A stretch of DNA of 64,000 bases from an uncultured Bacteroidales bacterium (GTDB lineage Bacteria > Bacteroidota > Bacteroidia > Bacteroidales > F082), in contig CALCYT010000012.1 of assembly GCA_937906455.1 (NCBI GenBank), positions 1 through 64,000 on the forward strand. Reading direction: 5' to 3'. Within the stretch, counting starts at the first letter, position 1. Every line of letters starts with the position of its first letter. The notes beneath the pieces are model-generated. The model saw only the letters and a program-made list of their open reading frames with translations, did no database searches and was not told the DNA's origin. The translations under genes and the position numbers were made by a program. Below, piece after piece: positions 7,943 to 17,662 of the stretch.

Positions 7943-10264
7943 TTATCTCTTCACTATCTTCTTAACCACGCTGTTTCCGCTCTTGTCGCTAATCTTCACG
8001 AAGTACAAGCCCTCGTTTAAGCTTTCAACGTTGATTTCATTCGTATTATCGATAAACAAAACCTGCTGTCCGACAGCGTTGAAGATCGCAACTTCCTTAA
8101 CGTTATTGCTTTCTATGTGCAAGACATCGCTCATCGGGTTAGGATACACCTTGGTCTCAGCCGAAATCTCATCAATACTCAGCAATGAGCTATCAATATA
8201 AATAGTAAGGGTAATGTCACCATCATCCGATTTGATGCAAATAGATGTTACTGCTTCATCTCTGTTTATATCAGGATTGATAGCGGCATTCACCAAAAAG
8301 TGTTCACCGGGTGCTAAAGTATAAGGCAGTTCAGGGAAATCTAAGGCTAAATATTGTGTATCAGGATGTGCGGCACTTGTAGGCTCATACACCTCAGTAA
8401 TCACAATAGGTGTCTGGGTTCCGGTATTGCCGTTGGTCACACCAACCACCATAGTCGGCTCATCCATAAAATAGACTGTTTCTAAGGTGTACAATCCACA
8501 GTCGATAGCCTTATCCAGCACTTTAACCATAATGGTTCGTGTACCTAATGATGTGTTGATGTCAATCTGTGCTTCGACATAACCTTTATCACCTTTAGGA
8601 AGAATCGGAATAGTTGCAAGAGCAACGTTTACTTCAAGCGTGCTACCCGAGGTTAATGTATATGGAAGTGTGACACCGTCGTTGATTTCCAAATATTTAT
8701 TATTTCCAAAATCATAAATGACGTCATAGCTCTCAATCACGACATCAGATGAGGTCTCATTGGTGATGTAGAAAGGAAATTCTTCCCAGTCGTTTACCAC
8801 ACACACGGTTGAAGGAGAGACCACCAAATCGTTTGATGGGCTGTGAGTGCCAACAGTGAAATGGTGTGGATCCAACTCTGCAAACACCGGCTGTGTGTAG
8901 CGGTGACCCGATTCATCGGCACCAAACACGTAATAGTCAATCTCATCTCCGCCTTGATAACCGGTAATGCTGCCGACATACTCGTCGGGCTCACCGGTAG
9001 CCATCATGTGTGCCACCTGATAAGCGCCGCCGTTGATGCTATAAAAAACGAGGAGAGAGTCTTGCTTCAAGTCCTGACCGCTGTAGGCGATGAACTTACT
9101 CACCACAGGATACTCGGCTTGCCATTCTTCTTCTCCATGATAAACATCACGATGGTCAACGAAGAGCATGTCGAAGTCCATGATGCCACGTGCGCGGCAG
9201 TGCAGGGCGTCGGTGTTCTCCCAGCTGATACTGTAGTCGTTGTTGTAAACACCAACGATTTCATAACCCGGCATGGCTTCCTGATAAACAGCCAACGCCT
9301 GATCGTTGTATGATGACTGTGAGCCTAACGGGACATATACTGTCTTGTTGAGAATCAAGCTGTTAGTGAAAGGGGCGAGGGTATATCCGCCCGGCTCCTG
9401 CACACGATAAACGTGGTAAGGATATCCCCAGCAGCAGTTTGTATTAGCGAAATATTCCGCAACTGACTCATAATCAGCGTAATGTGAGTTGCTCTGTGGC
9501 AGCTGCGCGATTAAAATCTTGTCGGGAGCGAGGTATTTTCCCCAGCAATCGACGTGAGCTATATAGTCGCCTTGCGGGTCGATGGTCACATGATAAGGGT
9601 CGATGCCGAGATAGTCGCGCATTTTGTTGCGCACGTTGGTCTCGTTATAGTTGTTCTCCTGAAAGACGAGGTTGTCGCTCACTCCGTGGCCACGGCCGTC
9701 TTCCATCATGTTGCCGCCGGTGTGCTGCAGGTTCATGCCGTACATCGGGATGTTCCAGAAGTTGGCAAACACTCCTGAGATGTTGTCGTCGTTAGGACGC
9801 GGACGGTTGTAGATGTTATCAACGATGGCGGGGTCGCGGTCTTCAAAGATGTACCACGGTCCGTAGTCGCGAACCCAGTATGAATCGGTGGGTGCGTTCA
9901 CAAAAGTGACGTTGCTCATATTGACACCGGCGTTCTGGAAGCTGTTTTGCGCGCTGTTTTGTTGCGATGTCGAAACGATGCAATAAACATGGCAGTTGTT
10001 CGAGAATTGCGCCACCAAACTTGTAGGGATGCCGAGAGGATAACGTATTGTGACACCTTGCATGGGCTCAAATTCCCCGACAAAACGCGGCTCGCCCGCC
10101 GGCGGGTCGGTCTCTACAAAATTCATGCTTCTGACAGGCGTGTGCATCTCTTCCTCAGAGAGATAATGCCATCTTTTCCAATCAGGAGTGTTCTGCTCCT
10201 GGGCGTTCACTCTTATGCTCACGCACAAGGCAAACGTAAACAAACATAATAAAACTCTTTTCAT
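7943..10264 (-). CDS. Secreted PPAD-like (peptidylarginine/agmatine deiminase) enzyme with T9SS tail
   Basis: The 773-residue protein has a signal peptide (residues 1-22), a deiminase domain of about residues 55-375 of the agmatine deiminase/PPAD family, a region of beta-sandwich domains (about 380-690) and a T9SS sorting tail starting at VYPNPMSD. From knowledge of Porphyromonas PPAD (catalytic Asp130, His236, Asp238, Asn297, Cys351), the equivalents here are D133 in WVRDYGPW, H237 and D239 in HVDCWGK, N301 in TNSLILN and C356 in ALHCRARG. Arginines R154 and R156 fit the pair that gives PPAD its preference for C-terminal arginine. The enzyme probably converts arginine-type guanidino groups to citrulline outside the cell. 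The beta region is longer than in PPAD (about 556 residues). The MBL hydrolase gene follows in the same operon. Confidence 0.85.
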   Translation of the reverse strand: MKRVLLCLFTFALCVSIRVNAQEQNTPDWKRWHYLSEEEMHTPVRSMNFVETDPPAGEPRFVGEFEPMQGVTIRYPLGIPTSLVAQFSNNCHVYCIVSTSQQNSAQNSFQNAGVNMSNVTFVNAPTDSYWVRDYGPWYIFEDRDPAIVDNIYNRPRPNDDNISGVFANFWNIPMYGMNLQHTGGNMMEDGRGHGVSDNLVFQENNYNETNVRNKMRDYLGIDPYHVTIDPQGDYIAHVDCWGKYLAPDKILIAQLPQSNSHYADYESVAEYFANTNCCWGYPYHVYRVQEPGGYTLAPFTNSLILNKTVYVPLGSQSSYNDQALAVYQEAMPGYEIVGVYNNDYSISWENTDALHCRARGIMDFDMLFVDHRDVYHGEEEWQAEYPVVSKFIAYSGQDLKQDSLLVFYSINGGAYQVAHMMATGEPDEYVGSITGYQGGDEIDYYVFGADESGHRYTQPVFAELDPHHFTVGTHSPSNDLVVSPSTVCVVNDWEEFPFYITNETSSDVVIESYDVIYDFGNNKYLEINDGVTLPYTLTSGSTLEVNVALATIPILPKGDKGYVEAQIDINTSLGTRTIMVKVLDKAIDCGLYTLETVYFMDEPTMVVGVTNGNTGTQTPIVITEVYEPTSAAHPDTQYLALDFPELPYTLAPGEHFLVNAAINPDINRDEAVTSICIKSDDGDITLTIYIDSSLLSIDEISAETKVYPNPMSDVLHIESNNVKEVAIFNAVGQQVLFIDNTNEINVESLNEGLYFVKISDKSGNSVVKKIVKR

Positions 10265-10294
10265 TTTTGAATATCTGTCTTAAAAATTAACTTG

Positions 10295-10302
10295 CAAAGA
10301 TA
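10295..10302 (-). promoter_or_regulatory. -7 promoter element for the PPAD-like gene
   Basis: TATCTTTG on the minus strand matches TAnnTTTG and lies 30 bases before the start codon at 10264. Confidence 0.5.
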
Positions 10303-10345
10303 CTTATTTGTTGAATATATGCGTTAATTTTATTGAATTTTTTTG

Positions 10346-10353
10346 TAATTTTG
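10346..10353 (+). promoter_or_regulatory. -7 promoter element for the mltD-like gene
   Basis: TAATTTTG followed by C lies 18 bases before the start at 10372, matching the Bacteroidota -7 consensus. Confidence 0.5.
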
Positions 10354-10371
10354 CAGTCAAAAATATAGGAA

Positions 10372-12108
10372 ATGAGCTACATTTTATTGATTCTCTTGAC
10401 GTTTGCACATGTCGGTGACTCTATAAACGACACCATTATCGTTAACGAACGCATTTTTAATGATTCCATCGACACCTCAATCCTTGATGACACTCTGACC
10501 TTGGATTCAATAAATCCTGAGCTTCCCGACAGCATCCAGGAGCAGATTCAAAGGATGTTTGATGATGAAAACTCCGGGAAAGGCATAGTCGATGAGTCTG
10601 TTGATATGTTGGAAATGATTGACACTCTTAAAGTTATCCCTTATTTTGAAAACAGTCTCGTCAACACTTGCAATTATCCTCCGGGATATATCCCGACATA
10701 TCCCGACAGCATTTACGCACAACGTATCGAGGAGTTGAACCGCAACACTACCATTGAGTTGGTTTACAACAAGCATGTGAAGTCATTCATCGACGTCTAT
10801 GCGGTGCAGAAGCGCGATAAAACCGAGCGAATCTTAGGCTTGGCGGATGTTTATTTCCCTCTTTTTGAGCAGACTTTGGACAAATACAACATGCCTCTTG
10901 AGCTGAAATATTTAGCTGTTGTGGAGTCGGCACTCAACCCTCGGGCCGGCTCGTGGGCGGGGGCGAAAGGCCTTTGGCAGTTTATGTACGCCACCGGAAA
11001 AGTGTATAAACTCAATGTCACCACTCTCGTTGACGACCGTTACGACCCTCTGAAGTCAACGGAAGCAGCATGCCGGCACCTCAATGACCTTTACAACATG
11101 TTTGGTGACTGGTTTCTTGCGTTGGCTGCATATAACTCCGGTGCCGGCAACGTGAAAAAAGCTATCCGACGCGCCGGAGGAATCAAGAATTACTGGGCGA
11201 TTTGGCCTTATCTGCCTCGTGAGACCCGCGGTTACGTGCCGGCATTCATCGCGGTCAACTATGTGATGAATTATCCCGCCGAACACAATATCTGTCCGCT
11301 CGACCCGGGCATCATAAAAAACGGCATTGACACCGTCACAGTGCACGATTTCCTTCATTTTGAACAACTTAACGAGATGCTTAACATCCCGATGGAAGAC
11401 CTGAGATTCTTCAATCCTCAATATACTAAGTCGATAATACCGGCGACAGAGAAAAATCCGTTGGCACTGCGCATTCCTGAGAAATATATCAATGATTATA
11501 TCGATCATGAGAAGGAACTGTACGCATTCAAGACAAAGAGCGGCATCGACAAAGAGAAGATGCAGGAACAGATAAAACAAATCTCCGACCGCAGCGTGCA
11601 TGTCGTCAAAAAAGGTGAGACGTTGAGCGGCATCGCAAAGAAATATCATGTGGGAGTGAAACAGCTGAAGTCGTGGAACAACCTCACGTCAGACAACCTC
11701 AGGATAGGGCAGAAGCTCATCGTTTACAGCTCTGGAGCACCTATGGCTCAGGCAGGCAACGCTAAACCTGTCGAACGCTCGACAACACAGACCATTCACG
11801 TGGTGAAGTCGGGCGAGACACTCGGAAAGATTGCGCAAAAGTACAAATGCACGGTCACCGACCTCAAGAAATGGAATAACCTGACGTCGAACACTATCAC
11901 TATCGGACAAAAACTTATAGTGTATCCGCCTGAGAATCAGACAAATACGTCAAAGAATAACGCTAATGGCGATACTATCTACACCGTGAAATCGGGCGAC
12001 AGCCTGTCGAAAATAGCATCGAAATACCACGTCACCGTTGACTATATCAAAAAGAAAAACAATCTTAAGAGCGATGTCCTGCAAGTGGGTCAGAAACTAA
12101 AACTTTAG
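10372..12108 (+). CDS. mltD: MltD-like lytic transglycosylase with three LysM domains
   Basis: The 578-residue protein cleaves peptidoglycan glycan strands in the periplasm. A short hydrophobic N-terminus (MSYILLILLTFA) serves as export signal. The SLT domain spans about residues 165-300 with catalytic E185 in VVESALNPRAGSWAGAKGLWQF and the AAYNSGAGNV motif. Three LysM repeats follow at about 408-451, 475-519 and 535-578, each starting with a VKKGETL- or VKSGDSL-like strand, and bind peptidoglycan. No lipobox is visible, unlike classical MltD. The gene overlaps the convergent DUF4837 gene by 12 bases at its 3' end, so no terminator separates them. Confidence 0.9.
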   Translation: MSYILLILLTFAHVGDSINDTIIVNERIFNDSIDTSILDDTLTLDSINPELPDSIQEQIQRMFDDENSGKGIVDESVDMLEMIDTLKVIPYFENSLVNTCNYPPGYIPTYPDSIYAQRIEELNRNTTIELVYNKHVKSFIDVYAVQKRDKTERILGLADVYFPLFEQTLDKYNMPLELKYLAVVESALNPRAGSWAGAKGLWQFMYATGKVYKLNVTTLVDDRYDPLKSTEAACRHLNDLYNMFGDWFLALAAYNSGAGNVKKAIRRAGGIKNYWAIWPYLPRETRGYVPAFIAVNYVMNYPAEHNICPLDPGIIKNGIDTVTVHDFLHFEQLNEMLNIPMEDLRFFNPQYTKSIIPATEKNPLALRIPEKYINDYIDHEKELYAFKTKSGIDKEKMQEQIKQISDRSVHVVKKGETLSGIAKKYHVGVKQLKSWNNLTSDNLRIGQKLIVYSSGAPMAQAGNAKPVERSTTQTIHVVKSGETLGKIAQKYKCTVTDLKKWNNLTSNTITIGQKLIVYPPENQTNTSKNNANGDTIYTVKSGDSLSKIASKYHVTVDYIKKKNNLKSDVLQVGQKLKL

Positions 12109-13092
12109 GCTCCAAAGGACTGTCTCAACCTGTCTCAACAAATCGCGTTTCGCCTTGTTCGGATAATAAATGAATCCCATCGCCGTGGTGATTCTGTTTG
12201 ACTGCGGGTTGACAAAGGTATAGGCGACGTACGGTCCCGCCATAAATTCACCTTCGGTTTTCCACATCCCGCGCATCTCCACCGCATAAAGTGCCGGAAA
12301 ATCAGGGACTACGCTGAAAACGGGCTTCACAAACTCCTTGTCAAGCGTCATAAAACTGCCGTCGGCAGGTCCCGGGATGTATTTTTTCATGACAGAGTCA
12401 CACCTTTTTATAATCTTGACATCACTGAAATCATCGGTGTCTTTGTATGGTAACTGCCATATTATCAGGCCAAAACTCTTGTCGGCTTCTTCTCTTCGCA
12501 ACCATGTGAAATAGTCTTTGTTGACAGCCGTGTAATAGCCGTCGGGTACCGTCATGGTGAATCCGTAGGTGTTTCTCAGCGTCTCCATGATTTGAGCGTT
12601 CGCCATAGGACGGAAGAAATCTATGAAACGCGCCCGCTCGTTCTTGGCGAAAACCGCCTTCAGCTCGTCTTTCTTGCCATCAAACACTTTAACCCATGAC
12701 TCGGCGTCTCTCGCCTTGATTCTCATGGCATATTGCGGCGCTGACGTCCAATCGTCCTGCGACTCGATAATCGGATTGGGTAAATCAGGGACTATCTCGC
12801 CTATGATGAGATTGCGGTGTTTCTTGAACATGTCGTTGAGCGCGTTGACGTTGAGATGCGCCACACGGAAGGTCTTCTCAGGCTGCGGGAGACCGTATTG
12901 CTCCTCCTCGAAAAAATCTCTGACAGCCTGTCCCATCACACCATTCCACTGCTCGTCGTTTTGTGTCACGAACAAGATCTCAGAGGTGCCGCCAACAGAA
13001 CGGTCCTTGCGGTTTTCGGCTTTTTTGTTGAAACACGACGGCAAAACAACCGTAAAAGCTATGATTAATGCAAAAATATGAATCTTTTTCAT
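12097..13092 (-). CDS. DUF4837 family lipoprotein
   Basis: The 331-residue protein starts with a lipoprotein signal (VLPSC, cysteine at residue 20) and matches the Bacteroidota DUF4837 pattern: GTSEILFVTQNDEQW, VGQAVRDFF-like segment, a long alpha/beta middle region and the C-terminal block RGMWKTEGEFMAGPYVAY. The function of this family is not known. It is probably an envelope lipoprotein. It overlaps the 3' end of the transglycosylase gene on the other strand and is divergent from the mevalonate decarboxylase gene. Confidence 0.82.
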   Translation of the reverse strand: MKKIHIFALIIAFTVVLPSCFNKKAENRKDRSVGGTSEILFVTQNDEQWNGVMGQAVRDFFEEEQYGLPQPEKTFRVAHLNVNALNDMFKKHRNLIIGEIVPDLPNPIIESQDDWTSAPQYAMRIKARDAESWVKVFDGKKDELKAVFAKNERARFIDFFRPMANAQIMETLRNTYGFTMTVPDGYYTAVNKDYFTWLRREEADKSFGLIIWQLPYKDTDDFSDVKIIKRCDSVMKKYIPGPADGSFMTLDKEFVKPVFSVVPDFPALYAVEMRGMWKTEGEFMAGPYVAYTFVNPQSNRITTAMGFIYYPNKAKRDLLRQVETVLWSLKF

Positions 13093-13115
13093 GTATATTT
13101 AAGCTATTGAACTTG

Positions 13116-13123
13116 CAAAATTA
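13116..13123 (-). promoter_or_regulatory. -7 promoter element for the DUF4837 gene
   Basis: TAATTTTG on the minus strand lies 23 bases before the start at 13092. Confidence 0.5.
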
Positions 13124-13155
13124 CGAAAAAGTTCTTATGATATTATAATTTTTAG

Positions 13156-13163
13156 TAATTTTG
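13156..13163 (+). promoter_or_regulatory. -7 promoter element for the diphosphomevalonate decarboxylase gene
   Basis: TAATTTTG followed by C lies 29 bases upstream of the chosen ATG at 13193, and back to back with the divergent promoter of the DUF4837 gene. Confidence 0.5.
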
Positions 13164-13192
13164 CGTCCAGTTTGGGACTAAAACTTTTCAAA

Positions 13193-14221
13193 ATGAAAGA
13201 GAATTCATCAGTATCAGCCATATCGCCATCAAATATCGCCATAGTGAAGTACTGGGGCAAACACGGAAACCAGCTGCCAAACAACCCTTCCATTAGTTTC
13301 ACTTTGAGCCGTTGTCGCACTGAGACGCATGTCGCGTTTCAAGGCAACTCAACGGGAAATCTGTCGGTGCGGTTTCTTTTTGAGGGCAAGGAATCGCCGA
13401 AGTTTCAGGAGAAAATAGAGAATTATCTTGCCGCCAACCGGCAATATTTTGGCTTTTTGAGAGGTTTAGACCTTATCATTGAGAGCGGCAACTCTTTCCC
13501 GCATTCGTCGGGCATAGCCTCCAGTGCCGCTTCCATGAGTGCGCTCGTGTTATGTCTTTTGCAGATTGAAAAGATTGTGGCGCATGACGATACGCCCTTA
13601 GACATGCGCAAGGCGTCGTTTCTGTCGCGTTTGGCGTCGGGAAGTGCCGCTCGCTCGGTATATCCCGTGATGGCATTGTGGGGCAAAACACCTTCAATAG
13701 CTGACAGTTCCGACGATTATGCCGTGCCGCTCGCCGATATGGTTCACCCTGTCTTCAAGACATATCACGACAGCATTCTGATAGTCTCAAACAAAGAAAA
13801 AAGCGTCTCCTCTCGTGTCGGACACTCGCTCATGAACGGACATCCGCTCGCCGAGAAACGCTACGCTACAGCGCGACACAACACCGAACGGCTGCTGAAA
13901 GTGCTCAAAAGTGGTGACGTTCAAGAGTTTATCGACATAGCCGAGACAGAGGCACTACAACTGCATGAGATGATGGCGACATCAACACCGCCATTTAGAC
14001 TCATGGAGCCTAACACATTGAATATCATAGAAAAAGTGATGGAGCTGCGGCATGAGACCAACATCCCGGCTTGCTTCACCCTCGACGCCGGCCCTAATGT
14101 GCACCTGCTTTATCCCGATGCCTTCGACATCCAAACGAAACAGTTCATAAAAGATAACTTATTGCAATATTGTCATGAAAATCAATATATTGACGATGTT
14201 GTCCAAAATAATGTGAAATAA
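13193..14221 (+). CDS. mvaD: Diphosphomevalonate decarboxylase
   Basis: The enzyme (342 residues from this start) decarboxylates diphosphomevalonate to isopentenyl diphosphate with ATP, the last step of the classical mevalonate pathway. Signature parts are SPSNIAIVKYWGKHG, NPSISFTLS, the GHMP phosphate loop SSGIASSAASMSALV, LASGSAARSVY and CFTLDAGPNVHLLY, which contains the conserved catalytic aspartate. The frame is open 7 codons further upstream (13172), but the ATG at 13193 places MKENSS directly before the conserved region. It is followed after 13 bases by mevalonate kinase in the same direction, forming a two-gene operon. Confidence 0.93.
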   Translation: MKENSSVSAISPSNIAIVKYWGKHGNQLPNNPSISFTLSRCRTETHVAFQGNSTGNLSVRFLFEGKESPKFQEKIENYLAANRQYFGFLRGLDLIIESGNSFPHSSGIASSAASMSALVLCLLQIEKIVAHDDTPLDMRKASFLSRLASGSAARSVYPVMALWGKTPSIADSSDDYAVPLADMVHPVFKTYHDSILIVSNKEKSVSSRVGHSLMNGHPLAEKRYATARHNTERLLKVLKSGDVQEFIDIAETEALQLHEMMATSTPPFRLMEPNTLNIIEKVMELRHETNIPACFTLDAGPNVHLLYPDAFDIQTKQFIKDNLLQYCHENQYIDDVVQNNVK

Positions 14222-14234
14222 TAAAACCTATAAT

Positions 14235-15137
14235 ATGGAAATTAAGAAATATTATGGCAAAGTCATCCTTTTTGGTGAGTATTCGATGATTTTCGGTTCG
14301 CCCGCTTTGCTGATGCCGCTTTACACGGGAGAGTCGCACTGGGATTACATCTGGCGTAACCACGGCAAGAAAAACTACTCGTCGAATCGCAGTTTGCACG
14401 CTTTCGCCAACTATTTGGCAAGCGACAACTATTTCACCGAACATATTGACATTGAGAAATTTAGGGCTGAGCTGAAAAAAGGTCTATTCCTCGATTCGTG
14501 CATCCCGTCGGGCTATGGCGTAGGCAGCTCGGGCGCACTGACAGCCGCTGTTTACGACCGTTTCAAATCAAAGGGAATCGATGACCTGATCGTGCTGAAA
14601 AAGTTTCTCGGCGACATGGAGAACTGTTTCCATGGCAGCAGCTCCGGACTCGACCCTCTGCAATGCTATCTCGGCAAGCCTTTCGTACTTACCGAAGACA
14701 AAAAAGTGCAGATTTTAAATGATGGCTTTTTGCCGGATGACATACATATCTTCTTGATTGACAGCAAGATAAAGAGCGATACAAAGACTCTCGTGAACTA
14801 TTTCAAGCAGCAACGCGAAAATGAACGTTATCTCAAGGCTTTCAACGAGCTTTACTATCCCTTCGTCGGCCGTTGCATCAACTCATTAGTCTCAGGTGAT
14901 GTTGACACCTTCTTCGACGATTTGTCGCATCTCTCTTATTATCAGACAGTTATGTTACGTCCTATGATAACCGACAATATGTTGCCTCTCTTCGCGCTGA
15001 AACGTAAAGATGTGCATTTCCAAATCAAAATATGCGGCTCGGGCGGCGGCGGATTCTTCCTCGGTTTCGCCGACGACAAGGATAAAACCAATGAGTTTAT
15101 GAAAGAACGAGAGTTTCCAATAACTTGGATCCTCTGA
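14235..15137 (+). CDS. mvk: Mevalonate kinase (GHMP family)
   Basis: The 300-residue GHMP kinase probably phosphorylates mevalonate at the 5-hydroxyl. Motifs are KVILFGEYSMIFGSPAL near residue 9, the phosphate loop PSGYGVGSSGALTAAVYD, GSSSGLDPLQCY with the conserved aspartate, and the C-terminal CGSGGGGFFLGF. Its position behind diphosphomevalonate decarboxylase and the N-terminal kinase signature favour mevalonate over other GHMP substrates, but no substrate residue proves it. It converges on the leucine-rich repeat gene with only 5 bases between the stop codons. Confidence 0.85.
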   Translation: MEIKKYYGKVILFGEYSMIFGSPALLMPLYTGESHWDYIWRNHGKKNYSSNRSLHAFANYLASDNYFTEHIDIEKFRAELKKGLFLDSCIPSGYGVGSSGALTAAVYDRFKSKGIDDLIVLKKFLGDMENCFHGSSSGLDPLQCYLGKPFVLTEDKKVQILNDGFLPDDIHIFLIDSKIKSDTKTLVNYFKQQRENERYLKAFNELYYPFVGRCINSLVSGDVDTFFDDLSHLSYYQTVMLRPMITDNMLPLFALKRKDVHFQIKICGSGGGGFFLGFADDKDKTNEFMKEREFPITWIL

Positions 15138-15142
15138 TTCTA

Positions 15143-17662
15143 CTAATGGTAAACAATGTTTATGTCAGGACGCTTGGCTCTTAAAGCCTCGATGTCCTTC
15201 AGCTTTACCTTTGAGTTAATCGCCTTGATGTATTTCAACGACCTGAGATTCTCAACAGGGCTTAGCGATTTGATGCCGGTGTTGGCGATGTTCAGCTCCT
15301 CAAGCGTCGTTACTTTCGACAAGACCTTCAGATTCTTGATGGAGGTGTTCGAAATATCCAGCGAACGCAGGTTCACAAGGCTTTCCACCACATTGATGTC
15401 GAGAATGTTGGTGCTGCCCACCGACAACACTTCCAAAGTGGTGACCTCCGCTAAAGGCGTCAAATCGGTTATGGCGTTGCCGTCAACATAAAGCTCCTTC
15501 AATAACTTCTTGGTACTCAAAGGACTGAGGTCGGTGACGTGGTTGTCTCTGATGGTGAGTTTCTTGAGAAATTTCAGGCTCTTCAAGGTCTCGAGACTCG
15601 TGATGACCATTCTCGAGTCAACGGTGATTTCCTCAAGATATATCACGGCATGAAGCTGGTCGGACGTGGGATGTGAGTCGATGCCGACTATTGACTTGAA
15701 CACTTCTTTCCAACTCTGGTCGATGTTGCCCCACCATTTTCTCAATGCTGATGTCTGATAAATGATGGTGACCTTGGGTTGTGCTATTTTCAGATTGAAC
15801 ACCTGTTCAGGCTTCACCTTGCTGTTGTCGGCCATCACCGTGGTGAGATAAGGCATGTTGAGCAAGGCCTCCAGATTGGAGATATACGTGTTTTCAATGT
15901 TGATTTCCACCAAGTTAGTGAGCGTCTCAATCGGGGTCAAGTCTGTAATCTTGGTGTTCTTGATGTTGAGATATTTCAGATTATGAAGTCCATGAAGAGG
16001 GGTGAGGTCTTCGATTTTGGTGTTCTCCATGTCCAAACGCTCAAGGTTCGTGAGCCGTTCAACAGGTATCGCGTCTTGGAAGAAAGGCTCCAAGGTGAGT
16101 GATTTCATGCTGATGATGGCGTGAAGCTGTTCCGGATCCGGGTTGATGTCGCAATTGAGCTGTTTGGCGAAGACTTGTTTCCAGAAAATCTGAAGGCCGT
16201 CCCACCATTCCTGGAGAGCCCTGGTCTCGTAAATCACCACAATCTTAGGGTTGACGTCCTGAAACTCAGCGGCTTTCTGCGAGTTGATGTTGGTGTTGTC
16301 GCAATAGATTCTCGCGAGGTTTGGCATGTCTTTAAGAGGCATGATGTCGTCAACGCCGGTTTTTCTGCATTGTAACTCAGTGAGTTTTGTCAAATTTGCC
16401 ACGGGACGCAAATCCGACACAAGAGTGTTGTCGATGATGAGCAGCTTCAGATTGACGAGGTTTTCTATCGGCGTGAGGTCGAAAATCTCGGTGTTGCTCA
16501 TGTTGAGATACAGAATCGACTGTGGGAGGACAACGGAGTCAAGCTCAGTGATATCGGTACCCGAAATGTTGAGGTTTGTCAACGCCTCGCAAGTTTCCAG
16601 AGGCCTGATGTCCTTTACCGTTGAACCCGCCAAAGAGAGGTTTGTGAGCTTATGGTAATATCCTATGATGTCGATGTTTGTGAGGCGCAGACTGTCGGCT
16701 TTGAGCACCTTCATGTCGTTGGTGTATTTCAAGCCGGAGATGTCGGTCACATCAGTGTTGCTGATGTCCAAACTGTATATTTTGTTGAGGTTTCTGATAG
16801 GCGACAGGTCGTTGATGCCTGTGTTGGCGCAGTTCAGGTTCTGAATCTCCGAAAGCTCATAAAGCGGGTCAAGCGAGTGTATGTATTGGTTGCCCTTGAT
16901 GTCGATGTCGGTGATTTGAGTGAACTCGGCCAACTTGTCGTAAAGTACAGTCATGTCGCAGGCGATGGTGCTCTCGTCAAGGTCGTCGCTGACGATGACG
17001 ATGGAGTCGTTGAAGATGTGGATGATGTTTCTCATCTCGATGGTGTCATAGATGAATTGCTCTTTGCCGAAATACGATTTCCATGACGACGTCATCCTGT
17101 TCCACCATGACCTAAGTTCCTCACTCTCATTGATTTTTGTCGTGTAGATGCTTGCTATCTTGATGTCTTTCTTGAACGGGTCGATATTTATTTCGATGAA
17201 ACGGTTGGAGGTGTTGTTGACGGTGTCGCCGTGAATATTGTGACCGGCGATGTTTCTTTGCAGCATCACCTTAAAATATGTGTCGCCGTTGTCGCTAATC
17301 TGCGGCGTTATCTCATTGATATAAAAGGTGAATTTCACGTCAGTAAAGAAAAAGTCGATGTCTTTCAGATACGACTGCACGTTTTTGTTGATGAGCGTGC
17401 TGCGGTTGTCGTCAAGGTCGTCTTCAATCTGCACCTGGTCGTTCTTGAATATCTTAGCGTAGCTTTCCTTGAATATTATGTCTTTTTCCTGTGCTGAAGC
17501 CTCCGGGTCTCCGATGAAGGAGAAGGTCTCCTCAAGATACCTCAACATTTCTCTTATTTGGGTTGAATAGTCTTCAATCTCGGCTTGGCTAAGATCTGAT
17601 TTCTGTGCAAAAACGCCTTGGCAGATGAACAGCATGATTGCTATAAAAAATAACTTCTTCAT
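15143..17662 (-). CDS. Secreted three-block leucine-rich repeat protein
   Basis: The 839-residue protein has a signal peptide (residues 1-19, GVFAQ). Residues 20-180 form a domain similar in layout to the 194-residue protein of the same operon. Three blocks follow, each opened by a tryptophan-rich module (LRSWWNRMTSSWKSYF at about 183, LQEWWDGLQIFWKQVF at about 483, LRKWWGNIDQSWKEVF at about 640), followed by internalin-like 21-22-residue leucine-rich repeats (NLTNL-L-I-NT-I-DLTPI type) and closed by a strand such as PKIVVIYET or PKVTIIYQT. No T9SS tail or lipobox is present, so it is probably periplasmic or outer-membrane associated. Its start overlaps the stop of the upstream gene by 4 bases. 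Function unknown; a protein-binding scaffold is plausible. Confidence 0.8.
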   Translation of the reverse strand: MKKLFFIAIMLFICQGVFAQKSDLSQAEIEDYSTQIREMLRYLEETFSFIGDPEASAQEKDIIFKESYAKIFKNDQVQIEDDLDDNRSTLINKNVQSYLKDIDFFFTDVKFTFYINEITPQISDNGDTYFKVMLQRNIAGHNIHGDTVNNTSNRFIEINIDPFKKDIKIASIYTTKINESEELRSWWNRMTSSWKSYFGKEQFIYDTIEMRNIIHIFNDSIVIVSDDLDESTIACDMTVLYDKLAEFTQITDIDIKGNQYIHSLDPLYELSEIQNLNCANTGINDLSPIRNLNKIYSLDISNTDVTDISGLKYTNDMKVLKADSLRLTNIDIIGYYHKLTNLSLAGSTVKDIRPLETCEALTNLNISGTDITELDSVVLPQSILYLNMSNTEIFDLTPIENLVNLKLLIIDNTLVSDLRPVANLTKLTELQCRKTGVDDIMPLKDMPNLARIYCDNTNINSQKAAEFQDVNPKIVVIYETRALQEWWDGLQIFWKQVFAKQLNCDINPDPEQLHAIISMKSLTLEPFFQDAIPVERLTNLERLDMENTKIEDLTPLHGLHNLKYLNIKNTKITDLTPIETLTNLVEINIENTYISNLEALLNMPYLTTVMADNSKVKPEQVFNLKIAQPKVTIIYQTSALRKWWGNIDQSWKEVFKSIVGIDSHPTSDQLHAVIYLEEITVDSRMVITSLETLKSLKFLKKLTIRDNHVTDLSPLSTKKLLKELYVDGNAITDLTPLAEVTTLEVLSVGSTNILDINVVESLVNLRSLDISNTSIKNLKVLSKVTTLEELNIANTGIKSLSPVENLRSLKYIKAINSKVKLKDIEALRAKRPDINIVYH

